This document shows, piece after piece, positions 1 through 8,998 of a stretch of DNA of 64,000 nucleotides. Positions within the stretch are counted from its first letter, which is position 1; each line of letters opens with the position of its first letter. Under the pieces are notes generated by a model. It saw nothing but the letters and a program-made list of their open reading frames with translations, was not told where the DNA came from and ran no database searches. The translations under genes were made by a program, and so were the position numbers. This DNA is from CAZTZL01 sp964617625 (lineage in GTDB: Bacteria > Zhuqueibacterota > QNDG01 > DSAB01): assembly GCA_964617625.1 (NCBI GenBank), contig CAZTZL010000003.1, forward strand, positions 1 to 64,000. Reading direction: 5' to 3'.

Positions 1-235
1 AGTTTACCATATCGATTGAAGTATAAAGCAACCAATCGTGCATTTTAAAGCCCATGGCATCATCTTCATCATGACTGGTATAAAGGAATACTGTATCGCC
101 ATATGCCATAGGAGCAGGATCGGCTGTGTATTTGGTTTGGATAATCGGATTGCCTGCATAGCAGATCGTTCCCACGACAGTTGCGGTGACTACTGCTACA
201 CACACAACGAATTGACGGATTCCAGATTTCTTCAT
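1..235 (-). CDS. GH43-family glycosidase, N-terminal fragment
   Basis: The gene runs off the left edge; only the first 78 codons are visible. After a signal peptide (MKKSGIRQF then a hydrophobic stretch ending near CYA) the mature protein begins GNPIIQTKYTADPAPMAYGD and continues TVFLYTSHDEDDA. This is the usual opening of secreted GH43 enzymes (xylosidase/arabinofuranosidase type), where the Asp of the ADPAP motif is the general base. ATG at 235 is preferred to the in-frame ATG at 241 because AAGGGA then sits 5 nt upstream. It is the last visible gene of the minus-strand degradation island. The exact activity cannot be told from this piece. Confidence 0.75.
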   Translation of the reverse strand, partial: MKKSGIRQFVVCVAVVTATVVGTICYAGNPIIQTKYTADPAPMAYGDTVFLYTSHDEDDAMGFKMHDWLLYTSIDMVN

Positions 236-329
236 ATTCATCCCTTTTTTTTCTTGATATTGATGAAAAATACCTTCTATTCCCTTCAATCCAGACCCAA
301 CAAGGATTGGCATCCTCCCATAAAGTGCC

Positions 330-458
330 TTAAATCTCGACGGGTTCACCGGGGCAGACCGTGACGTAATTATCGCTGTATGCGATGGGCAAAATTTCGT
401 TGCAGTCACGCGTTTCGGACAGAGTGGCCCGCTCCGGAATTACAGCCAATATCCTTGC
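330..458 (-). pseudogene. C-terminal stub of a GH2-type glycosidase
   Basis: A 42-codon open frame with no start codon ends at TAA (330-332). It reads ...NEILPIAYSDNYVTVCPGE then PVEI, which resembles the very C-terminus of large GH2 exo-beta-mannosidase/glucosaminidase-type enzymes, where a SDNY followed by PGE is common. A stop codon lies immediately upstream, at 459-461. It is therefore probably the 3' remnant of a gene whose body was deleted. The identification rests on a short motif only. Confidence 0.45.
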
Positions 459-476
459 TTATACATGCCCCCCCAA

Positions 477-3332
477 TCAGCGTGTGTTAACCACCACTAT
501 TGCCGGCTTTAGACCGTCGGCTTCAGCTTTTAACGAAATTTTGCCGGTGTCACCGATTGGCCGGACAATGGCCAGGCAACGGCCACGCCAGGTCTTTCGA
601 AGCGGCGTTTGGAAACTGGCGGCGTCATTGGGGGCTCCGCTGCCTGTGGCTACCAGTTCACCCACGCCGGTGATTTCAAAACGAACCGGAATCTCGGCGT
701 TGGGAACAACCATGCCGTGCGCGTCCATGATTTCGACCGTGACGTAGGCCAGATCGTTTCGGTCAGCACGGATGGTCGAGTGGTCAACCGTAAGCCGGAT
801 CGCCTTGGGTGCGCCCACTGTGCGGAGGCTGCAGCTGTCCACGGGCTGTCCATCGGACAAACCGACCACACGGAGTTCGCCTGGCTGATACGGCACTTTG
901 AAACGAGCGATCATTTTATCGTTCACAGCCTGGGTGGCAATTTCCCGGCCATTGAGTTCGAGACGCACGGATGGGCAACTGGAATAGACAGTCACATCCA
1001 TCGGCTGACCTTCACAACCGGACCAGGTCCAACTTTGACGTTCATCAGGCCAGCCCCAGGCGCTCACGATTTCCCTGTGTCCAGCAGAAACGGGTGCGTG
1101 GACCGCAAGGTTGATCTTGGCATTGTCCCAGATGACATCGCGGTAATAAAGCTGAGGCTTCTTGAACCCGCAAAGATCCACATCGCCGCAAAACGCGTTG
1201 AACCACGGCAGGTTGCTGGCGCCCGGTTCGTTATCCAGAACGGCGTTGCCGAGCCCGGTTTCACCGAGATAGTCCATGGACGTCCACACGAAATCGCCGA
1301 TGACATACGGGTGGTTGAGCACGGCCTGCCAGTTATCGAACGCCTCCCCGGGAAACGATTCGGTGCCGGCCATGATGCGCTCGGAAAACTTGTCGTGGTC
1401 AGGAGCATATTGCTTCCACTGGTAGTTATAGCCGCCGACGTCGAGGAACGAAAACATTTTCTGTACCGCCGACCAGGGGCGGCCGTCCCAGAGTGCACAA
1501 ACCGCTTCCGTGACCGGACGCGTGGAGTCCAGGCGATGGACCTCGTCCCTTAATTGTTCTGCGATGGCAAAACCGCGTTCATCACCACGCTGAGGGATTT
1601 CGTTGCCGATGCTCCACATGATAACGCACGGGTGATTGCGGTCGCGCAGAATCATGGATTGCAGATCCCGCTGCCACCAGTCATTGTAGTATTTGCCATA
1701 GTCTTCGGAATTTTTGCCCTCTTCCCAGCAGTCGAAGGCCTCGTCCATCACGAGGATGCCGAAGCGGTCGCACGCGTCGAGAAAAGCAGGTGAGGGGGGA
1801 TTATGGCTGGTGCGGATGGCGTTGAAGCCATATTTCTTCATCAATTGAACGCGGTGTTCTTCGGCCCGGTCAATCGCAGCAGCGCCAAGTGGGCCGTTGT
1901 CGTGATGCATACAGCCACCCTTGAGCAGAACCACCTCGCCATTCAGTTCGAAGCCTTTCTCGGCCGTGAACCGCAGGGTACGAATCCCGAAGGTCGCTCC
2001 TAAATGATCGAGGACATGTTTGCCGTCGATCAGTTCAACTTCGGCACGATAAAGCGCCGGATGGTCCAAAGACCAGAGCACGGGTTTGCTTACTGAAAAC
2101 TCCTGGGTGAATTCTTGTTTCTGACCGGACGGGAGTCGGACTTCCGAGTCCTTTGTTTCGATGTCGTTACCGTCGGGACTCAACAAACGAGTGCGTAAAT
2201 GAACAGCAACGTCTGCATCGCGGTCATTCTCGATGAAAGTGGACACACTGACAGCAGCCTTATCTTTCGTTATCGTCGGTGTGGTCACATGCACGCCCCA
2301 AACGGGAATATGGACGGGATCGGTCACGTTCAGCCAAACATGGCGATAGATCCCGGAACCGCTGTACCACCGGCTGTTTTTGCCGATATTTCTGACACGC
2401 ACGGACAGCACGTTCTCCTGACCGGCAGGTTTCAGATAGGGCGTCAGATCGTAGACAAACGAAGTATAACCGTACGGATGATTGCCGAGATGATGGCCGT
2501 TGAGCCAAACATCCGTGTTCATATACACACCATCAAAACAGATCGTGACATGTTTGTCCGCATCGGCAGGCACCATAGTAAAATGCTTGCGATACCAGCC
2601 CGTGCCGCCTACAAAATAGCCGGTACTGGCCCCGCCTTCGCTCAGAGCAGAGTCGAATGGACCGACACGCATGGATTTTGCCCCCGCCCTGTATATACCT
2701 CCCTCGCCGGCGCTGTCAAAAACACGCACCGCCAGCACATCCGAGCTATCGCCGCGCACCAGAGACGCAGGGACGCGATAGCGGCGCTGGGCATCATAGG
2801 CCGTGCGGTAATCCGGCGGAAACGAACCTGTACCGCCGATGCGTTGGCCGTTGAAAAAGGCCTCGTCCACGTCGTCGATACTGCCAAGCAGCAGATCGAA
2901 ATCCTTGCCACGGCATTCGGCTGGAATGTCGAGTTGACGGCGATACCAGCCGTACACGTTGTTCTCTATGTAATTCGAATGACGCTCCCAAGTATTTGGC
3001 AAGGTCACGCTCTGCCACTGGCCATCGTTGAAATAGGCCTCTTTCCAGGCCATGTCATCGCCCTTTTGAAAGCGCCATTGGCCGGTCACGGCCAACAATT
3101 CCGGAGGAAACGGTTTGTCCTGCCTCGGCAGATCCTCGATACTCCAGTCATGCGGCAGGTCGAGAAGCCGCCACGCCGTATCATCGAAATCGAAGGCTTT
3201 GGCACCGGGAGCATCGCCCCGGTGAAAACGCCAATCAGAGTCGAAAAGTATTCCATTCCCGGTCGTTTGGGAATAGGCCTGAAAGAACATACAAAAGAGA
3301 ATAAAAAAAAGAATGTTTTTTCGCGAGTTCAT
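477..3332 (-). CDS. Secreted GH2 beta-galactosidase-like enzyme with inserted jelly-roll domain
   Basis: A 951-residue exported glycosidase of family GH2, expected to remove beta-linked galactose or a related sugar from side chains. A signal peptide (about residues 1-21) is followed by the start of the GH2 sugar-binding domain (LPHDWSIED). An inserted beta-rich domain occupies about 85-225, then the sugar-binding domain resumes (GGTGWYRKHF), followed by an Ig-like domain, the TIM barrel (about 455-750) and C-terminal Ig-like domains. The acid/base Glu is in SIGNE (about E578) and the probable nucleophile is in GTESF (about E658), so the active site looks intact. GGAG precedes the ATG. The substrate (galactoside or glucuronide) is not fixed by sequence. 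Confidence 0.85.
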   Translation of the reverse strand: MNSRKNILFFILFCMFFQAYSQTTGNGILFDSDWRFHRGDAPGAKAFDFDDTAWRLLDLPHDWSIEDLPRQDKPFPPELLAVTGQWRFQKGDDMAWKEAYFNDGQWQSVTLPNTWERHSNYIENNVYGWYRRQLDIPAECRGKDFDLLLGSIDDVDEAFFNGQRIGGTGSFPPDYRTAYDAQRRYRVPASLVRGDSSDVLAVRVFDSAGEGGIYRAGAKSMRVGPFDSALSEGGASTGYFVGGTGWYRKHFTMVPADADKHVTICFDGVYMNTDVWLNGHHLGNHPYGYTSFVYDLTPYLKPAGQENVLSVRVRNIGKNSRWYSGSGIYRHVWLNVTDPVHIPVWGVHVTTPTITKDKAAVSVSTFIENDRDADVAVHLRTRLLSPDGNDIETKDSEVRLPSGQKQEFTQEFSVSKPVLWSLDHPALYRAEVELIDGKHVLDHLGATFGIRTLRFTAEKGFELNGEVVLLKGGCMHHDNGPLGAAAIDRAEEHRVQLMKKYGFNAIRTSHNPPSPAFLDACDRFGILVMDEAFDCWEEGKNSEDYGKYYNDWWQRDLQSMILRDRNHPCVIMWSIGNEIPQRGDERGFAIAEQLRDEVHRLDSTRPVTEAVCALWDGRPWSAVQKMFSFLDVGGYNYQWKQYAPDHDKFSERIMAGTESFPGEAFDNWQAVLNHPYVIGDFVWTSMDYLGETGLGNAVLDNEPGASNLPWFNAFCGDVDLCGFKKPQLYYRDVIWDNAKINLAVHAPVSAGHREIVSAWGWPDERQSWTWSGCEGQPMDVTVYSSCPSVRLELNGREIATQAVNDKMIARFKVPYQPGELRVVGLSDGQPVDSCSLRTVGAPKAIRLTVDHSTIRADRNDLAYVTVEIMDAHGMVVPNAEIPVRFEITGVGELVATGSGAPNDAASFQTPLRKTWRGRCLAIVRPIGDTGKISLKAEADGLKPAIVVVNTR

Positions 3333-3447
3333 TTTTTCTCCAAACTAATAACTCCTGACTTTTTACGAAACAACCCACCGTCACCAATAATAGTAAAAAA
3401 AATGTATTCTTTATTATTGTTTAATATGATAGATTATCTATACAAAA

Positions 3448-5847
3448 TTATTGTTTTTTCTCCTCTGCCCTCAATAACCGCATAATATATACGGGACCTG
3501 CCGTATTTCCGGGAAGGGCTTCAAACTTAATACGGATATGGCTTTTCCCTTTGACCATTGTGTCAGGGATTGTATAAATCACATCTTTAAACTTTGCAAT
3601 ATTCCACACGCCCGTATTATCTTCGGTAATCAGCTTTGCATCGTCAATGTAAATATTCAGTTTTCGTCCACCCCATTCGGCTCCCCAGTACCGGACAAAC
3701 AGACTCAAATCCGTTTCTGAATGCGTGGCGAGATCATAGCTGAAAAAGCCGCCATCGCGTGCATCACGCCAGAATTCATTATAACTGTTGCCTGTACTTG
3801 ATTTTTCTTTTTGCATGGCATGATCGGTTTCGGGCTGCTGTTCGCCGATAGCCACATAATCGATGGTGCGCTTTTCCAACGCAAGGGTCTCTTTTTCAAT
3901 CTTTGCCAATGAATCCACATAGGTTTTGTAGCCATCATTTGTCAAGGCCAGCCAGTACATCATGTACCGTGCATCATGAATGTGTGCAAAAGGTTCCAGG
4001 GTCAGATCAATTGGATTGATCATCTTCACATTGAGCTTAAAGTTTAATGGCTTGCCATCGACCGGTTTCAGTTTGTTGCCAATATTCTGAATGTCATCTT
4101 CGATCAGAATCGGCGCCTGGTCAACAGGCAGATATTCGCCGCCTGCGTATTGTCCCCAGCGGCCGTCATCGGCAACAAGACCTTTTAAATCTTCCGTGCC
4201 GGTTTTGGCGCCCAGCAGAATCGGTCCATGCATAAATGCGATATACTCGGGGACATTTGGCATATGTTCGATGTGGTTGTGCATGGGCAGCATGATTTCA
4301 ACCACATCCTCCTTTTTCCATTCCCTGTCAATGCAGATATAGGAAGACGGATGGCCGGAATAAGACACGTCTTTTCCATTGACTGTGATTTTTAATTGGC
4401 CCTCGCTGACCCAACCCGGATAACGGACCATCAAGGCAAATGGGACACCACCTTGCGTGACGGTTAGTTTGGTTTGTTCTTCATCAGGGAAAGCTGTTTC
4501 CTGTTTGAGTTGAATACCTTTTTCTTTCCAGTTGAGTTCAGAGGCAATAAAAAGGTTCACAAATAAAGAATCATTGGAATGGGTGTAGATGAGCTGATTG
4601 TATTTGCCGTGATTTTCCATCCCTGTACCGACACAGCACCACATGGCTTCATTGGGGGCTGAGTAAACGCGGTAATGGCGCGGACGTGCCGGGGTGAAAT
4701 AGACATACCCGCCATGTTCAGGATGCTGGGTCGAAAGGATGTGATTGTACAGGGTGCGTTCATAATAATCGATATATTTTGCTGAAGGATTTGCTCTGAA
4801 CAAATCTTCGGTCAACTTAAGCATATTATAGGAATTACACGATTCCGGCCCGTCATTGACATTCACAAAATCAATGCAGGATGTTTTGCTCGGGAAATGC
4901 TCCCGCCTGCTGTTTCCGCCAAAGGCTAAAGACCGATTTTCAGTAACCGTTTCCCAGAAGAATTCTGCAGATTTTTGATATTTTTTATCATGGCTCAGTT
5001 CCGCAATCCGGTCAAATCCCGTAAATTTGGGAATTTGCGTATTGGCATGTTTGTTGTCCAGGTTATCGATGTTTTCAGACAATGGATCGAGAAACGCCCG
5101 GTGTGAATACCGTTTGGCTGCTGTTAGATATTTTTCATCGCCCGTCATCTGATAGGCATCAGCGAACATTTCATTGATGCCGCCGTGTTCCATATTCAGC
5201 ATGTTTTGCATTTGCTCATCGGACAAAGCAGCCGTCAGATCGATACCCCAGTCACAAAACTTCAGGAACATGGTTTTGGCCTCTTCATTGTCGCAATAGA
5301 GCCAGGCATCGCGCAAACCGGCAAACATTTTATGCAGATTGTAAAATGGCGCCCAGGAGGAAAAATAAACACTGAAATCTCCCTTCTTGAATGCGGACCA
5401 TAATTTGGCACTGCTGGGAAAACCGCCCGCATAACCAACACCCCAATCCGGGTTGTTCACAGCATTGGCTTCCTGACACGCTTTGAGTTCAGCAAGCATA
5501 TATTCCATGCGTTTCTTGCACTCTTTATTGCCTGTCGCTCCATAATTCATGGCCATGGCCGACAGATAATGTCCTCCCACATGACCGTCGAGACCTGCCC
5601 AGTTGGGATAAGATTCAGCCTTTTTAGGTAATCCGGCTTCTTTACGGTAAGGCGCCAGCAGCCGGTCGACATCGTATTTTAACAGGACTTCAATATTCAG
5701 ATCACGGGCATGTTTAAAAGGGCCATCCAGCAATTGCACATCACCCAATGGAAATTCATTCGGGTACAACTTGTTTTGTGCATGAAGATTAATGCTTCCA
5801 AAAATCAGGCAGCCCATTACACAGACAATGAATTTTAATCTTTTCAT
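3448..5847 (-). CDS. GH127 beta-L-arabinofuranosidase-like enzyme
   Basis: A 799-residue exported protein of family GH127 (formerly DUF1680), whose characterised members release beta-L-arabinofuranose. After a signal peptide (about 1-23) comes an alpha/alpha toroid (about 40-430), a beta-sandwich and a C-terminal beta domain. The zinc-cysteine active site of the family appears complete: Glu in RREHF (E316), GPESCNSYN (E335, C337) and MWCCVGTG (C404, C405). The spacing matches E322, E338, C340, C417 and C418 of the Bifidobacterium enzyme HypBA1. GAGAGGA precedes the ATG. In the island it would act on arabinose-decorated pectin or glycoprotein-type side chains. Activity is inferred from the family. 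Confidence 0.9.
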   Translation of the reverse strand: MKRLKFIVCVMGCLIFGSINLHAQNKLYPNEFPLGDVQLLDGPFKHARDLNIEVLLKYDVDRLLAPYRKEAGLPKKAESYPNWAGLDGHVGGHYLSAMAMNYGATGNKECKKRMEYMLAELKACQEANAVNNPDWGVGYAGGFPSSAKLWSAFKKGDFSVYFSSWAPFYNLHKMFAGLRDAWLYCDNEEAKTMFLKFCDWGIDLTAALSDEQMQNMLNMEHGGINEMFADAYQMTGDEKYLTAAKRYSHRAFLDPLSENIDNLDNKHANTQIPKFTGFDRIAELSHDKKYQKSAEFFWETVTENRSLAFGGNSRREHFPSKTSCIDFVNVNDGPESCNSYNMLKLTEDLFRANPSAKYIDYYERTLYNHILSTQHPEHGGYVYFTPARPRHYRVYSAPNEAMWCCVGTGMENHGKYNQLIYTHSNDSLFVNLFIASELNWKEKGIQLKQETAFPDEEQTKLTVTQGGVPFALMVRYPGWVSEGQLKITVNGKDVSYSGHPSSYICIDREWKKEDVVEIMLPMHNHIEHMPNVPEYIAFMHGPILLGAKTGTEDLKGLVADDGRWGQYAGGEYLPVDQAPILIEDDIQNIGNKLKPVDGKPLNFKLNVKMINPIDLTLEPFAHIHDARYMMYWLALTNDGYKTYVDSLAKIEKETLALEKRTIDYVAIGEQQPETDHAMQKEKSSTGNSYNEFWRDARDGGFFSYDLATHSETDLSLFVRYWGAEWGGRKLNIYIDDAKLITEDNTGVWNIAKFKDVIYTIPDTMVKGKSHIRIKFEALPGNTAGPVYIMRLLRAEEKKQ

Positions 5848-5975
5848 AGATTCCTCTCAAACTGTTTATTGCTTCCGCGAATGCCGACTGCAAAGTGTCA
5901 TCACCACAATCGAAACTATCACGGGTATTAAAGGTCCAATTCCATTATTACTTGGAGATTCTCATCCTATCGCAG

Positions 5976-8929
5976 TCAATGACCCAGTTTCATTTTGGCA
6001 ACATCTCCCATGTCGCCCATATTGCCGATATACGGCCGGATAGAGAACCCAAATGTTGCTTTTTCTGTATTCAACAGATACTTCTTCATTGGACCGGGAC
6101 CACAGCTTCCGCCGCCCAGCCCGCAATGCTGCATATCGACAGTCAGGATTGTTTCCTTCCGANNNNNNNNNNNNNNNNNNNNNNNNNNNNNNNNNNNNNN
6201 NNNNNNNNNNNNNNNNNNNNNNNNNNNNNNNNNNNNNNNNNNNNNNNNNNNNNNNNNNNNNNGTATCCTTTCGGTGATTTTGAATCAATATTTACGTCAA
6301 TCGTTAAAACTTCGCCTTTTTGGCTGATAGAAATATTTTTCACTTCCGGTTTCATATCATACAATGCCGCTTTGCGCCACTTGGGACCATAGCCGCCTCC
6401 GAACATGTAATCATTATCAACCGGCGCGCGGAAAATATTCAGCATCGGACCGGCAACGCGGGCATCGATCAACCGATTCCAATAAATCATTTCTGTTTCA
6501 GGATGAACACCGTAAATCGCTTCAGGATCGGTTTTTAAAACGGTTGTACCCAAATAATCCAGATCGGTAAGGGTGCCAACCTGCTTATTGAACTTCAAAG
6601 AAAAGGTTTTTCCAGAAACCAGGATCCAATCCTTTTCTTCAGTATAAGACAGTGAAGACAGGGTTTGTGGATGAATCGGTTTCACAGCAGGAACGGCAAA
6701 GGGGACTGCCAATTGTTCCCATGCGACCACATGTCCCCTCGAAGCCCAGGCCTTATCGTTAGGCAATTGAAAAATCACTTTAACAAAATATTCGCCGCCT
6801 GCTTTCAGCTGCGGGATTGTAAATGGTATTTTGATTCCGGTTGATTCCCCCGGTTCAAGATCGAGCGGCGGCAGGGTTCCGGCTTCGATCACGCTCCCGT
6901 CGCAGCTCAGCTCCCAGCTCGGATCAAATGCATCAAGATTGATAAACTGATATTTATTTTCTATGCTTACCTGACCGTCTAAAATATTCTTTGCGCTGAT
7001 ACCAATGTACTGATATACTTTTTTAACTTCTTCCATTTTTGGTGTCATGCTGCGGTCGGGCGTTGTCAATCCGTTGACACAGAAGTTCCAGTCGGTTGGA
7101 CGGTCTCCGAAGTCCCCGCCATAGGCAAAAAAGAACTCTCCGGGTTTTCCGGGCACTTCTTTTTGCAGCCCCTGATCCACCCAATCCCAAATGCAGCCGC
7201 CGATCAACCGCTTGTGTTTCGCAACCACATCCCAGTATTCCTGCAGGTTGCCCACAGCATTCCCCATGGCATGCGCATATTCACACATAAAAAAGGGTTT
7301 GGGATCCTCTTTGGCCCCGGTTTCATCCAGGGATTCGACACTTGGGTACATGGTCGATTCAATGTCAGCTACTTTGTTATAGCCCTGGTAATGGATGGGA
7401 CGGCTTGTATCCACTTTCAATATTTCTTCACGGCAAACCTCAAAATTAACACCGGGGCCGGCTTCGTTGCCCATGGACCAGATAATAACAGCCGGTTGAT
7501 TTTTAAAGCAATGGACCATTGATGTCACCCGGTCAACATGCGCTTTCTGCCAGCGGACATCTTTCGCCAGCGATTCCTTTCCATATCCCATACCATGCGA
7601 TTCCACGTTGGCCTCGCTTACCATATAAATACCGTAACGGTCGCATAATTTATAAAAATCAGGATGATCGGGATAGTGACAGGTGCGGACCGTATTCATA
7701 TTGAGTTGCTTGAACAGTTTCACATCCCGCAGCATGCTTTCGTATGTGATGTAACGTCCGTTCAAAGGATCAAGCTCATGGCGGTTGACACCTTTGAGTA
7801 AGACGCTTTTCCCGTTCACCCAAAGCTGAGAATCTTTGATTTCAATTTTGCGGAACCCGAAAGGTGTTGCAACCACTTCTAGGATTTTCCCGGAAGCGTT
7901 TTTCAAGACAAAGATCATTTGATATAAATTGGGGATTTCGGCTGACCACAACTCCGGATGATCGACGTTTGTTTCGATAGACAGATCGGAGGCTTTTTTG
8001 CCCGTAACAGAAGCCGCAAGCGGTTTGATAAAAAGAGGTTTTTCCCCTTGGTAAGTCTGGCCGTCTTTCAACAAATACCCTTCAACAGAAACAGCACCTT
8101 TATATCCATTATTTTCAAACGAAAGGTCTGTTTTCAGTGTTGCAGAGGTAAAATCGTCATTTAAATCAGAAAGGACAAAAAAATCCCGGATCCGTAACTT
8201 GGGTGTCGCAACCAAAAACACATCCCGATAAATGCCGCTCAAACGCCAAAAGTCCTGATCTTCGAGATAACTGCCATCGCTCCATTGATAGACTTCAACG
8301 GCCAGGATATTTTCCCCTTTTTGAAGATAAAAGGTAATGTTAAACTCAGCAGGGGTCATACTTCCCTGGCTGTAACCGACTTTTTTGCCATTGACCCAAA
8401 CAACCATGGCCGATTGCACACCGGCAAAATGAAGAAAAACCTCATGTTCATCCCAACTTTCAGGAATAACAAAACTGCGCCGATAAGAACCTACCGGGTT
8501 GGGAAATTTATAGTTTGTCCAGCCATGATAAGCCGGGCTCATCACAGTGGGTGGCTTTTTCACGAAGGGGTATGTCACATTTGTATAAATGGGTTTTCCA
8601 TACCCTTTCATTTGCCAGTTCGATGGAACATCGATGTCATCCCAGTAATGGACATCAAAATCAGTTTTGTAAAAATCGACGGGCCGCAAATCAGGAGACT
8701 TGACCCAATTAAATTTCCAGGATCCGTTCAAACACTGGTAAAAAGGGGATTCGTCGGCGTAATCGGCCAGGGCCTGTTCAATGGTGGCATAAGGAATGTA
8801 ATCGCTATGGGCGGCTTCCTTATTGATCCCGATCACCTGTTCATTTTCCCAGTCGTGCTGTTGTGCAAATAACAAAGTACTTGTTAAAAATAAGATGAAA
8901 CTCAAAATAAAAGAATGTTTGGTATTCAT
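5976..8929 (-). CDS. GH2 beta-galactosidase (LacZ type), interrupted by assembly gap
   Basis: An exported LacZ-type GH2 enzyme: signal peptide (1-22), jelly-roll sugar-binding domain, Ig-like domain, TIM barrel with acid/base Glu in SMGNEAG (about E489) and nucleophile in MCEYAHAMGN (about E550), then the start of the beta-galactosidase small-chain domain. A 100-N gap (6163-6262) interrupts that domain. Beyond the gap the C-terminus resumes in a different frame: ETILTVDMQHCGLGGGSCGP... to KMKLGH and TGA at 5976-5978, typical of the family end. The apparent frame change is thus an artefact of arbitrary gap length. About 100 or more residues are probably missing. A read that stops just past the gap, at 6143, is wrong. 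Confidence 0.88.
6163..6262. other. Scaffold gap of exactly 100 Ns
   Basis: A run of exactly 100 undetermined bases lies inside the beta-galactosidase small-chain domain. A round 100 usually marks a gap of unknown size. Restoring the reading frame between the two flanks requires a true length of 3k+2, so it cannot really be 100. The amount of protein missing compared with other LacZ-type enzymes suggests about 300-400 bp. Confidence 0.97.
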
Positions 8930-8998
8930 GGTTCAACCTGCCTTTTTTTTAGACGTAGAAATATATAATTTTTAATTACCTTGCTTTCAGAATATAAA

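Noticed and set aside
609..3485. Long plus-strand open frames opposite the first GH2 gene (up to 428 codons)
   Set aside because: They are antisense shadows of a clearly coding GH2 gene and resemble no protein family.
6143..6162. Apparent frameshifted end of the beta-galactosidase just after the Ns
   Set aside because: Explained by the arbitrary gap length; the real C-terminus is intact in another frame downstream.
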